Shown here one piece after another: positions 44,801 to 55,781 of a stretch of DNA of 64,000 bases (positions are counted from its first letter, which is position 1; the number at the start of each line of letters is the position of its first letter). The notes beneath the pieces are model-generated. The model did no database searches. It worked only from the letters and a program-made list of their open reading frames with translations, and was not told where the DNA came from. The DNA comes from Furcasterigmium furcatum (taxonomy: Eukaryota; Ascomycota; Sordariomycetes; Glomerellales; Plectosphaerellaceae), in contig BCIA01000006.1 in assembly GCA_001599815.1 (NCBI GenBank), forward strand, positions 4,280,961 to 4,344,960. Reading direction: 5' to 3'. Made by a program: the position numbers and the translations under genes.

Positions 44801-47260
44801 CTCTGTTCCAGACTGCGTTTGTCATCTTGACCAACTACTAAGTGACCTGCGGCTTTGGGGCCCAGCAAAGGCAGGCGATGGACCGATGGTACGTTGGTTT
44901 GGTCGGTACTATGTGTTTGGTCCCGGGGGAACACCGACGCGGCAAAATTTCCTGGGTCCATCAGATATCCGACTGGGCTGAATATTATGGGCCTGCCGGG
45001 GGGACAAGACGGACTGCAGCATGCGTACATATGTATGTAAATAGGGACCGGGGACGGAGATGACAATGTACTGTACGTACCAACATCCCCTGATCTACAG
45101 TTGACAGACGAGAGCCGCAGCAGCCCCTCTGTGGGCTGTCGTCATTGTGAATCTGTCCGAACGGTTGAGAGCAGGTTTCGCGGGCCGTTCAGTCTCTCGA
45201 AGCATCCCGTTTTCCATCTGGTGTCCGGGCTAATTACTTACCTCTCCAGGCTCCGTTCAGGTTGCCAGCCACACCGGCCGGACTGAACAGAATCAAGTTT
45301 ATGTGCTGCAGTCGATGCCACCCATTCCGTCGCTCTCTTGACAATGGACCAAGCAGTGATTTGTCCGTTGATGCTGGAGAGATGCAGCGTGTCTGTCATG
45401 TGAGGCTAGCAAGCGGCTCCTGATCGGCATTGCGACATCCTACAGAGATCGCCATCATGCAGGCTCAATGCCCATCAAACATCGAGCCCTGTCGGTGCAT
45501 GCCAGAGTCGGAAAATCGCTCAGACAGACAGCCAGTTGCCAGACAGACAGACGGTCAATCTCCTGCTTCGGGTCATGCCAGACCGAGTTGACCGAGTGAC
45601 AACTCGACTCGACCCTGTTGCTCGCCTCCCGGATTGGAAGGAGACTGACCGGACTCTGGAGGTGCTGTCATTGTCATCGGCGCAGTCCATCCTGTTGGGG
45701 AAACTGATGGACCACGATGACACGGTACTTACAGTTGTCATCCATCCTGCCTATCCGGGTACGAATACTCCTTGTAGTAAGGAAGTTGGTAAGCGGCGCT
45801 TTGACTGTTGGCATGGGGCGTTGGGGCGTTCCCACGTGGTGGTCGACACCCCTGACGGCGCCAGTCGACGGTGCCCACGGATTCGGACAGGCACCTATTT
45901 GTGGTATGGCCGATTTCTCCTCTGTTGCCTATCTCGCTGGAGAGTCACTCGTGTGCTCGACTGACTCGAAGCGACACGACTCAGCGACGCCCGACGGACA
46001 AGTCCCGGGATGGCATTTCGTCCAGAATGGGATTCTCCTCCCACAGTAGTCGCTGCCGGCCCTGGCCAAGCTCCATCTTGGCTGCGTTGACAGTTGACGC
46101 GGTGCAGAAATGCAGAAAGGTACCAGCTCCTTCGGGGAAGTCGACCGGTTGCGCGACAGGAGCGCAGCAGACCGGTGAGCGCTTGAGCGGGAGATCCAGC
46201 GCGCCGAGGAAATCCTCCAACCTGGAGATTGCGACCTTGCGGGCGTCGGGACGCGCGAGACAGAACGTCCATGGGTTCTCTCGACCTTCTCGAAGGTCTC
46301 AGGTGTCTCGGGCCCCCGGGCCTGTCTGAATCTAGCTCCACGTTTCCCTTGCCTCGTTGACGTGCTGTGCTCCTCAATGCGAGTGCTGGGTGACAAACTC
46401 GTACCGCCTGACGCCCGCCGGCGCCGCGCCGAGCACTCGGTGCCGCTCGTTTCCGCACGCCGCCTGTGGGTGGTGCGTGCTGGGGACCCTGAGAGGGACC
46501 GCATCCCCGGCAGTTTTCGACGGACATTGCAGACAGTTTTAGCAGGCCGAAAACAGGTGGCATCCGTGCGGGCAGGGAGAAACAGGTTTGCAACTTGGCT
46601 CGCTCGGGGCGAGCGAGCGAGCGGTGGAATGTTCATGCTGTTCTGCCTTGCGTCGAGTACCTGAAGTAGTATGGATGATGAGACGATCCGGTCGCACACA
46701 GAGCTCGTGCTTGTGCGAGTTGAAACGAGTGGATTCGGTGGGCGGAGAGCACGTTTTCGTCACATACAAACACAGCGTGAACTTGCATCGCCCTCGATCC
46801 TTGTCCGACGGTCATGTGCCCATCAGCGGGAGCGCGCACCACCTGGGGAAGAGGGCAACCTGCCTGTCTGCCAGGCCGGGCGATCAACCGAGGGAAACTC
46901 CAGAAGAATGCGACGGTACTGGGTGACCGGTCAGGAAGTACCTCCAGAGTCAGAACACCGTCCGCCTGAGTCGGGAGAGCGCTCGCCGACCAGGGACATC
47001 CCGGGCTTCTGCTCAAGCCATCTCTCTCTGAGGTCTGGTCTTGCTTGAGACACACGGCCGCCGCCGCCGGGCATTGGAGGGACCGCACATGGAGGCAATC
47101 TCGCCCACCGTTTGGGCCAGAGGACGCCGTTCTCCTCGTCGCTCGCTCGCTGGGCGTGCGTGGGCCCCTGATCCCTGCTCACTCGTGCTCGTGAACGATC
47201 GATGATGGGGTGGAGGACGAAGTCCTGGCCCTCTCTCGGGGTCCCTCCCTCTCTCCCAGT

Positions 47261-47276
47261 GACTGACTGACTGACT
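47261..47276. repeat. (GACT)4 microsatellite
   Basis: Four tandem copies of GACT within the gene desert. Confidence 0.85.
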
Positions 47277-48088
47277 CTCCCCCCTGAACTCGACACCCCG
47301 GCCCGCGCCCCTCATCCCTCGTGTGCTGTGCTTGCTCATTCCGTCCAGGCGAGCCAGAGAGATCCCAAAGTACAGGTACTCGACTGACAGTTTACCCACA
47401 CCAACCCGCTCGCTGCCCCCCCAAGACGGACGCTGACGAGGCTAAGAGTCTGGGCAGGTTGGGCAATCCAATCTGGGGCGTTTCTCTCGGGAGCAGTGGG
47501 ATCAAATCAGAGCTGCAACTCGCCCGAGGGCCGCCGCATATAATAATTCCATACACCGCACGCACCTTTCTCTGAACGAGGCGAGTCCCCGGTCTCAGTC
47601 TGGGATCAGAACAGTACGCCATCGTCACCAAGGGTTCCTGGTGTTTTCATGCCCCTCCCTCCTCCATCTTCTCACGACGACTCCATAGTTCCGTCTCGGA
47701 CCCTCTCATGCACCGCCGGCACTGACGCCCTTCTCAAATATCCTTTTTGACGTAGTGCCCGCTGTTTCCCAGGGTCCGGCTTGCCCCCCTCCAGATAGAT
47801 TTTCTTCCACGAGGGACCCGCACCGGCGACTTACAAGAACTCGACGACACCCTGCTGGTGCTCCTCCACGACGACGCTCCCGTCTTCTTCAGCAACTACT
47901 ACCACCAACAACATCAACAACAACAACTGTCTGTCACCTCGACTAACAGACTTGACGGACTATTAGGCTCGGAAAAGAAGGACCACGGGGGACCAGAAGC
48001 AGCACGCCGCCTACTATCGGACCAGACCCGCCAGCCAGACTCAACCACCGCCATACTTATCCGCCTCTCTTCCCTCCCCGTTTGCGAC

Positions 48089-48535
48089 ATGTGCGACTAC
48101 ATCCAGGTGCGCAGCAGACTCCTACCAGTACTCAGACTCTCGTTCACTCAGGCTCACATCTTCCCAGAGAGAGTTCCACTGTGGCCACTTCCGCTGGATC
48201 GTAGCACGCTGGTGCTCTCTGTATCTCAAGACAGAGCTGCGATGCCCTCTGAGCGTTGCCCACTACGAGTACAGGTAAGATGTCCCGCCCCCACCCCGAA
48301 TCTACTCTTGCCTGTGCATTTTGACTGACATTTCTCCGCGAATAGAGGTGACGAGCAGTGCAGTACGTCTCCAGAAACAACCCATACCCAGCTGAACCTC
48401 CATCAGCTAGGCGTCTGAGCGTTTTGGCAGAACTTCTGCTAACATGTATCCCCTCCCACAGGTCACTGCAAGCCGCGGGTCATCCAGCCCTGGGACCACA
48501 TGATCCAGCGCAACCAGAAGACCGTCCGCCTGTAA
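48089..48535 (+). CDS. Small Cys/His-rich protein, four exons with a microexon
   Basis: Exons 48089-48106, 48168-48274, 48346-48362 and 48462-48535 encode 71 residues. Introns have donors GTGCGC, GTAAGA and GTACGT, and acceptors CCCAG, AATAG and CACAG; the second and third have CTGAC and CTAAC branch sites. The third exon is only 17 nt. The protein begins MCDYIQREFHCGHFRWIVAR and has Cys2, 11, 22, 32, 47 and 50 with His13; CGH and CSHC look like metal-binding pairs. The C-terminus is basic. From memory, small fungal hypothetical proteins with an MCDY start, a CGH motif and a late C-x2-C share this plan; no function is known to me. No signal peptide is present, so it should be cytosolic or nuclear. 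No single frame covers more than half of it. Confidence 0.78.
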
Positions 48536-50028
48536 ACTGGTCTATCCCACGCAAGCGTCAACTCGGGGGTTTTCCCGGCACGACTGTACAATATGATACG
48601 CCATTCAACACCCACGCGATGGGTGCCAGCTTTCCATGCCTCGGTAGCATGACAACAACCTCTCGCCATCGAACACGGCCACCGACGACATGACTACGCC
48701 AAAGGATCGTCACCACAGCACACCCTCCTCGTCCTTGCCGGCGGCCGCAAGCCCGAGGAGGCCGGCCTCTTGTACATACATACACACACCAACCCGGCGG
48801 CGCTTCCGCCCCGGGATTTCATTTTCCTTGTTTTCTGATTCCAGCGCAGCGAAACGGAGTTTGGGTCTTTGGGCTGCTTCCGGATTTTCTTCACGCGGCT
48901 CGGGGTCATTGGGAACCCACGGCAGGCATCTGGGCTTCTGGGGGACTGGGAAACATTACTATCTACACACGGGGGCTGGGACATTCGGCGTTGGGATCTA
49001 TCTGACATTTTCACGTGGGAAACACGAGGTGGAGGGAGAGCAGAAGAGAGTTCGACGGCGATGATCAAACTTGTCCCTTTTCTCCCTCTGTAACCACCAC
49101 CACGATCACTCGTTTCCCCCCAACTACGTACATACATACCACTACAAAGTACTACTGCTAGAGAAAAGACTCGTCGGAGCCGCAGCATTGGTCCCGCCTG
49201 CTGCATAGAACCACCCACACCATCACACGGCCGCGCACTTGGATTGGTGACCGTGCCATGCGCATGTCGATTACACACACCGCCGCGAGCCTCTGCGTGG
49301 GCAGCAACTGGGCACGCGTGAGAAGCTTGTGAGAGAGTGACGCCAATCCGAGCCTGGAGACCAGACAGGTGCGCTCACTCCGCGAGTACGGCCGTACATT
49401 CACTCATCCAGGGTGCCAAGTTCCGTGCCGGGCGGCCATCAGCTCTGCCACCCACGTTCATTCAGACGCTTGCTGAGCTGTATCTGTGGCTACCCGTCTC
49501 CCAACGCGGGAATCTCGACCGTCGATGCATACAGTACCTACCCCCCTTGAGCCCTTCCCCCATCGATGTGGCTTACACGACCCGTCCCTTGTGCCCCTCG
49601 TTTCTTCTGCCCAAGACCGACCCCCCACCAGCCGCCAACGGCGCCTGAGTTCAGCCCACTGCACCCGCCCGCCCGTCTGCCAACTTAAGTGCGACTAATC
49701 TGGCTGCCGAGGCCAAGCGCCGCTGGGGATCCCGCGACCGCAAAAGAAAGGCGCTCCAGCTACAGCCTAGCACGCAGCCAGCCACCGGGCCCGCGAAAGC
49801 TTCGTAGTAAGCCCCATGGCACGGATCTACGGCGGCATGTTACATCGCCGACACTCAAGCTTCGGAGGGGGAGGATGCAGAACCCAGGCTCATGCGTGAT
49901 CACGAGTGCATCGTTGATCCGGTGATTGGGCGGCCACAAGGGCAAGGTGCCGTCTGCGCCAATGGCCGACCAGGCCGAGCAGACTGACCTGACGGCGGGC
50001 AGCACGCGCGGGGGTTCGTTGGCGGCCG

Positions 50029-50044
50029 GTGAGTGAGTGAGTGA
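50029..50044. repeat. (GTGA)4 microsatellite
   Basis: Four tandem copies of GTGA in non-coding sequence. Confidence 0.85.
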
Positions 50045-52155
50045 CTGAGCGGGTGACTGCGAGTGAGCCGTTGACGGGAATGATGTGATGACCCCCAAGA
50101 CGATCTGGGATATGCCCCGGGGCTAGCATCGGGCGGAGGATGAGGCACGTCTGTCGCCTGCTGCAATGCGGCAGCGGCGGCGGCGCGGTCGGCTCAGCAC
50201 AGCACATCACATCGCTCCTACTATGGTCCCTCCCACCCCCCGCGCGGGACGTGGGCGCAAGGTCATTGGAGGCGCCGTCTCGTGCTCGCGGCACTGGTGG
50301 TCGCCGGCGATAATTGCTGCGAGGCCAAAGTGACAGGTCAGAAAGATGTACAGAAAGGGCGATAAGCTCCCGTGGAGGGTGGCAGCGCGCTGGTGAGGCT
50401 GAATCTCCGATGCAAAGGACCCCAAAAGCCGGTAGCACGTATTCATTATTAGGTACAAGTATCTACTGGCTGGGCCTTCTGAGGGTGTGGCTGCTTGATG
50501 CTGTCGCAGTTGTTCTCTCCTGTGTGATCGGGGTATTCTTGGCCGAAGCTGTGATAGGGGCAGCGTGATGGTGACAGTGACAGGTAACGGCGACATCTGC
50601 CCATGTCTCAGCAGCATGCAGAGTCCCGTGCCACAACGGAATCGAGGGAGGAAACTTGGACTACGTACTACTATCCGAGGGGGGTTCGGGGAGTTGCAGA
50701 CGCTCAGCTGCCCACCAACCCCGAAGGCAGCCAGCAGCCGAGACAGTCCTAGCAGCAATGGAGGCTTGCTCGCTTGCATCAATCAGACCGTAGCATCAGG
50801 TATGGTCTCTGACGCAGCACTGTATGTAGTGCAGTCTTCACCGCGACCGTGGTATTGCTGGCACCATGTGAAGCTACCACGACCGAAGTCCCAGTCATCA
50901 TCACGTCAGTTGCCGGTCAAAGGGGTGGCGCATCTTGTGCGACTCGAATTAGCACACACGTCCACGTGCTACGGACCGCGAGACAGCCGAAAACTGCCGC
51001 TCAGTGCGGGGATACTCTCAGTGCCCGACGGACGGGCGCCAGTGCCCGAGTGGTCCAGTCCAGGAACTTCAGGGGCTTCGAGACGGAAACAGGGCGGGTG
51101 TGGTACCTGTCAAAGCTGTCAAGGCGCGGATCTCCTCTCGCCAGCCTCGAAATGCCCCGGCTGGGCCTGCAGTGGGCGGCGAATTGACACAGAAATACCG
51201 TCCGCTGCAGGGTTCCTGCTCGACGATGGAGGCATAATGGATACGTTAAGCTCGGCCTTGGCAAGGGTCTCTGGTGCTGCGAAGACGGAGCGCCGTTCCG
51301 GCTCTGGCAGGCGTGGACCTGGGCGTTTCACCGTCTCTGAACGGATAAAGCTCCGAGGTTCTTCTGAGGTTGTCGTTGTACTGTCTGGAGGGCCCGGATG
51401 AACGAACCTATGCTTCCCTGTTCGCTGATGCTACGGACACACTCGGCCCCGAGACATCAGGCATGAAGATACGTACAAGTACACCAAGTAGTGCACTTGG
51501 TATTCCAAAGACGTCAGCCAGCTCGGGCAGAAAACTCCCGTCGGCTGATCTGCGCCGTCGCCGAAACGCGCATCTCTCTTGGCTCATGCCCTCTTCGTGT
51601 CTCGCCCCTGTTGATGAGGGCCCGAGTTCCACGCTCATCAGTGGAACATTTCAGGATTACGCCGTCTCCGGAGCCAATCGACCGCTGTCTCTGCCCCGAT
51701 TTGCTCCGCCAAACACCGCCCTCGAGATACCTGTACGCAGACAGAGGACCACGCGGTCCGGGCTAGCACGCGAGCACGGATGGCACGCTGGCACGGAGGG
51801 AACTGCGGTCATCTCCGGCCCTGTTTGCCATTTTCTAGTGCTCCTCCATTGTGGCAAGCGAAGGCGATCCGTTTTCTGCAAAGAGAAACCAGTTCGGGCC
51901 CCATGGAGACCGCGGACTCCCGTTGCGGTGTGATGCGCAGGTACCGGTACGGAAGAGAAGTTTTGTCCCTTCTCCGCTGACGCGGATGGGGCGCTGCGAT
52001 GAGTGCAGGCGAGCCAGCTCATGTGACGAGCACCGGCAGGGTCGGATGTGCAAGGGATGCCTACTCTTGAGCCGGCGGACCAGGACATGCGACGGTATCA
52101 GAGACGCGGTGGTACGAGAACTTCGAACAGAAGACAAAAGAGCCAGCCTCTTCTC

Positions 52156-52175
52156 GAGGCGAGGCGAGGCGAGGC
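52156..52175. repeat. (GAGGC)4 microsatellite
   Basis: Four perfect tandem copies of GAGGC in non-coding sequence. Confidence 0.9.
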
Positions 52176-53075
52176 GCCGCCGGCAAGGGAAACCTGACTT
52201 ACCTGAGAAAGCCTGAAGCCCAGACCTTCATCGATCGATTGCTAACCATATTGTCCAGCGGAGAAACCCTTCTCCCCAACCGAAATCCATTCACATCCGC
52301 GTTCTGCCTCTTCCAGCCCAGCCAAGGACCCGACAGTTCGGCAACCCCATGCTCGAGGCGTCTTTGAGGCCCTCTGATTCGAGACTGTCGTGTGATGGCG
52401 ACGAGGACGTGACGAGAATCCTGCACCTCGCATCGCATCCATGATCCCTCATCACCATTCACCACGGACCGAGGTTCGCAATGAATGAGATGCCCCAGAG
52501 GCCGCCAACGTGAGGGCGGGTTTGCTTGTCCCGGGCCTGTCTTGGACGAGAAGGGTTCGCCAGAGTCTTGGCTCCCACGTCCGCCGAGTAGCCAGCAGAC
52601 GTGAACCAACCTGCGCACATCGCTGGTCGACGAGGCCGATCTTCAATCGATCTCAGGGGCGGGAGGATCTCACCGATTGAGTTGTCTATCGCATGAGGCC
52701 CCCTGCCCGCCGCCCGGGTCATCCCAGCTGTATCTGGCGGCCTGATTGCATGGTGATCAGCCTGGCCTACTGTGTGACGGCTGGACGGCCCAAGTTCAGC
52801 TCAGCCGTGTTCCATCCCGCACACTGACCGCGGAATGACATCTGACAAGCGACACATCACATGGCAGATAGATTACTGAACGGATTTTCCTGCCTGTGTC
52901 ACGTCCCCTCGCCGCCGCCATGCCACCATGTGAGCAAGCTGCGCGCTCATCGCAACATGTCACGATACATGGCGCTGATATTGACACCCCCATTGCCTGC
53001 CATTCATTGTGCAACCCGTGGTATCAGGATCAACCACCTCCGGCGCCCTTTTTATCACACTACCGGCGATAGTCA

Positions 53076-54064
53076 TCAGATTTGCTTCTTCGCCGCCGCC
53101 CCCGTGCCCGCCACGAGCCTGCCGTCGGGGAGTTTCCTCTCCGTCTTCTGGATGTGTGCCAGGATGAAGGGATAGACCACATCGCATCCAGTACACGTGA
53201 CGGCCAGGAAGATGCTGAATGGATGGACGAAGAACCCGTGGGCTTCGGGCCAGTACCACCACAGGAGGGCTGACGGGGCGATCCATCCCACTGTTGTCCC
53301 GATGAATCTCGAGACCCTGTCGAGCATGTCAGCGATGCCCTCAGAGAAAAGAGACAAGTATTCCAGCAAACAAGAGTCCGAGAAAGGGGACCCGGCGAGA
53401 TCTTGGCGAGAGAACCCCCCACGCCGATGTTGTCGTCGACGAGCGCACAGCCCTGGAACTCCAATCTCGAGAGGAAATCGACTCACCAGATCCCATAGCT
53501 CGCGCCACCCGAGTGCCCTCTAACCAGCAGCATAGCCACGCACCCCGGCGAGGCGACAAGCTGCGCAACCCCCGCCGTCCAGTACGCCAGCTCCGTGCAG
53601 TCGATGCCCTCGACGCCGTACCACCACTTGCCCGTCTTATCGCCCGTGCCCCTCCCCGGCACGGCGAGCCACCAGCTCGCGAAGGCCCAGTTGCCGTAGC
53701 ACCCGACGGCGAGCATGACGCCCAGGATCAGGGCGAAGTTGCGCCTGACGAGCGGCGCGTGGGCCCATTCGTGCGGCGCGGCGCGGACGGTCGTGTAGAT
53801 GACGGGCACGTCCAGGCACAGCCAGGCGAGGAAGACGAGGCGCTCGAGCGGGTGGTCGGCGATGTAGAGCGCGTAGATGATCTCCCAGGACACGTTGACG
53901 GCGAGGGCGAGCAGGGGCATGCTGTAGGACCGTGTCGCCGCCGAGCGCCGCGCCATGAGGACGTAGGAGACGTCCCAGCCGAGGGTGCCGATGGCGAGGA
54001 GGCCGGCGGATGCGGGGACCACCCACGCCGGGACGTGAGATGGTGGCGTGTCGGTGATGCCCAT
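53076..54064 (-). CDS. Membrane terpene cyclase, Pyr4/PaxB (AtmB) family
   Basis: Exons 53487-54064 and 53076-53316 encode 272 residues (170-nt intron, GTGAGT donor, GACAG acceptor). About seven membrane segments are predicted from hydrophobicity. Glu61 in NVSWEIIY corresponds to Pyr4 Glu63, and Asp238 in TGCDVVYPF to Pyr4 Asp218, the two acidic residues needed for protonating the epoxide. The block CLDVPVIYTT...HEWAHAPLVRRNF is also typical. Family members cyclise epoxy-prenyl chains in meroterpenoid or indole-diterpene pathways. The protein is slightly longer than Pyr4 (about 240) because of a GRGTGDKTGKWWYG loop. No prenyltransferase, polyketide synthase, FAD epoxidase or P450 gene is within this window, so it is an orphan here. 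A related non-cyclase integral membrane protein is the alternative. Confidence 0.8.
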
Positions 54065-54341
54065 CGTGGTATCGGGGTGTGTTATGTTCAGAGGGACCAG
54101 AGTCGGGGTGGCGATGAGGACTGGTGAAGAAGAGGCTTGTGAAGGGACTTTGTTGTTGTCATGAGGGCGGAGTGTTCAGATGCTCCGCCTCCGTTCCGGC
54201 GGTGATCACGGATGCCAAGCGATCGAATGATTATGTCTGCTGTCAGCATAGAAGTATCATCGTGAGGTGGCCATAATGTTGGGATCAGCCAGTGCCCGAC
54301 GGAGGCGGGAGCTCAATTGAAGCCTACTTGAGTATCAGAGC
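54065..54341. other. Spacer between terpene cyclase promoter and SET gene 3' end
   Basis: These 277 bp contain the upstream region of the terpene cyclase gene and the 3' end of the SET gene, both on the minus strand. No gene is seen. Confidence 0.45.
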
Positions 54342-55781
54342 CTATGCCGACGGCATCTCCAGGCTTTCCAGGACATTCACCAGCACCCGCCGGCATTGCG
54401 TCCTGTACACGAACGCCATCCTCTGGTTGCTCGTCAAATCCGCCTCTTGGTCCTCATCCACCTCAAAGTCCGACTGCTCGAGCTTCTCCAGCTCTTGCAG
54501 CGCCTTGTGCTGCACAATGGCGATTGTCTGCTCCAGCACCGGGAGGAAAGCCGGCCCCGTCTTCCCCGTGAGCACGAGTCTCAGCCGTTCCTTGTCGTCG
54601 GGGTTCTCCCCGCCAACAGACTGCACCTCGGGCGCGCTGTCAGCATTCGCCAATGGCAGGAGCGTCGTCTGCCTCTGCTCCTCCGTAGTCTGGAGAAGAA
54701 TCAACTGCCACACCAGTCTGTCCTGCACGTGCCTGAAGGTGGGCAAGATCTCCTGCGGTGGCAGGTCCGGCAGAATCGACCTCTTCCTTCCCGATGGCGA
54801 AGTCGGGTCAGTAACCGGCCGAAGCGAGAAGAAGAACTCCCTCGCGGCCTTCGCCTCTGCCGTCTCCTCCTGCGCCTCGTCTGCCGGCGGGCCAGTCCGT
54901 AACTGGAGATGGACATAGTCGTTGTGCAGCTCCTCCGTCTCCGGCACCAGGAAGCCATATGCCAGCATGAGCTCTGCATTAGTCTTCTCGCCGTAGTTGT
55001 TGAACACCTGGTCACCAGCAGAGTACGCCACGCCGGTCTTGAGAGTGGTGACGGCGATGGCAGTTGCTTCCTGCCGATGAACAGTCCAGTCCACCTTTGC
55101 GGCCGGCGAATGGTTTCCCACGTCGAAGAGCGGCATCAACACCGAAAAGTCATCGATCTTGCATCTAGACGGCAGAGGGAGGTTTCCCTGGTCGTCCACA
55201 ACCCGAGACGGGCGGAAGCTGCGGCTGGTGAAGATGCTGTAGGCCCAGTTGTATAGGGCGCGGGTGTAATCCTCCCATTTCCCGCCCGAATCCTTCAGGA
55301 TAGACGTGGCATGTTTGAACTCGGCTTTCAGGCGAGCCTTGATCTCTCCAATAGCCGTGTGCACGTTCGTGTCCTCGAGGAGATCAATGTCGTCCGAGGG
55401 CCAGAACGGCGGAAGGGCCCAGGAGCTCAGGTGCTCAGGCTGAGGGAGATTGCGGATGTAAGGGTGCCAGAATGACTTGGGGCCCAGGAGATACTGCTTG
55501 ATGAGGAAGAAACGGCCGATGACATGAGGCGGGACGTCGTCGAGGAACTGCCGAGGGAAGGGGGCGTCGTCGGTCCGGACGCCGCGCGAGTCAAGCTGTG
55601 GCAGAGTGTTGAGATATGACAAGGTGAGGCTGAGGGGACAGGTCACAATGCTGTCTCCTGGCTCCAGGGCTTGGCCGTCCTTGACTCGAAATGAGTTTCC
55701 GGTGTCGGGGTCATTGAATACTTCGACCGAGGGGTGAAGGTCCCCGCCGTGTTGACTCGCCCAGGCCACCAAATCGGCCAT
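54342..55781 (-). CDS. SET-domain lysine methyltransferase (RKM/SETD3-like)
   Basis: This single-exon gene encodes 479 residues. The SET core appears as VFNNYGEKTNAELMLAYGF with the upstream DVGNHSP motif; the Asn-His pair and the Tyr of NNYG are the SAM and substrate-binding signatures. The split SET arrangement with an insert (iSET) and a C-terminal helical Rubisco-LSMT-type substrate-binding region matches cytosolic SET proteins that methylate ribosomal proteins or elongation factors. The ATG at 55781 (MADLVAWASQHGG) was chosen; the in-frame extension starts with TTG. Its exact target is unknown. It is a housekeeping-type gene and probably not linked functionally to the terpene cyclase next to it. 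Confidence 0.88.
   Translation of the reverse strand: MADLVAWASQHGGDLHPSVEVFNDPDTGNSFRVKDGQALEPGDSIVTCPLSLTLSYLNTLPQLDSRGVRTDDAPFPRQFLDDVPPHVIGRFFLIKQYLLGPKSFWHPYIRNLPQPEHLSSWALPPFWPSDDIDLLEDTNVHTAIGEIKARLKAEFKHATSILKDSGGKWEDYTRALYNWAYSIFTSRSFRPSRVVDDQGNLPLPSRCKIDDFSVLMPLFDVGNHSPAAKVDWTVHRQEATAIAVTTLKTGVAYSAGDQVFNNYGEKTNAELMLAYGFLVPETEELHNDYVHLQLRTGPPADEAQEETAEAKAAREFFFSLRPVTDPTSPSGRKRSILPDLPPQEILPTFRHVQDRLVWQLILLQTTEEQRQTTLLPLANADSAPEVQSVGGENPDDKERLRLVLTGKTGPAFLPVLEQTIAIVQHKALQELEKLEQSDFEVDEDQEADLTSNQRMAFVYRTQCRRVLVNVLESLEMPSA

Larger units (their letters stand above)
40069..48088. other. Gene desert, left part
   Basis: No supported gene is visible in 8 kb. The segment from about 40300 to 41500 is AT-richer than its surroundings and contains two overlapping, unrecognised frames on opposite strands (41167-41805 plus, 41367-42194 minus). 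The rest is GC-rich with short microsatellites: CAGA copies at 45521-45530 and 45540-45551, GAGC copies near 46608-46624, and GACT copies at 47261-47276. The last 400 bp before the next gene are C/T-rich with CAA repeats, resembling a leader. Confidence 0.5.
48536..53075. other. Gene desert, right part
   Basis: No supported gene is visible in 4.5 kb. It is GC-rich, with a (GTGA)4 tract at 50029-50044 and a (GAGGC)4 tract at 52156-52175. Open frames up to 278 codons (50565-51401, plus) exist but have low-complexity composition and no recognisable domain. The left end presumably holds the 3' UTR of the small Cys-rich gene, the right end that of the terpene cyclase gene. Confidence 0.45.

Noticed and set aside
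50565..51401. Plus-strand open frame of 278 codons
   Set aside because: Low-complexity composition, overlaps minus-strand frames, no domain, no promoter context; likely random.
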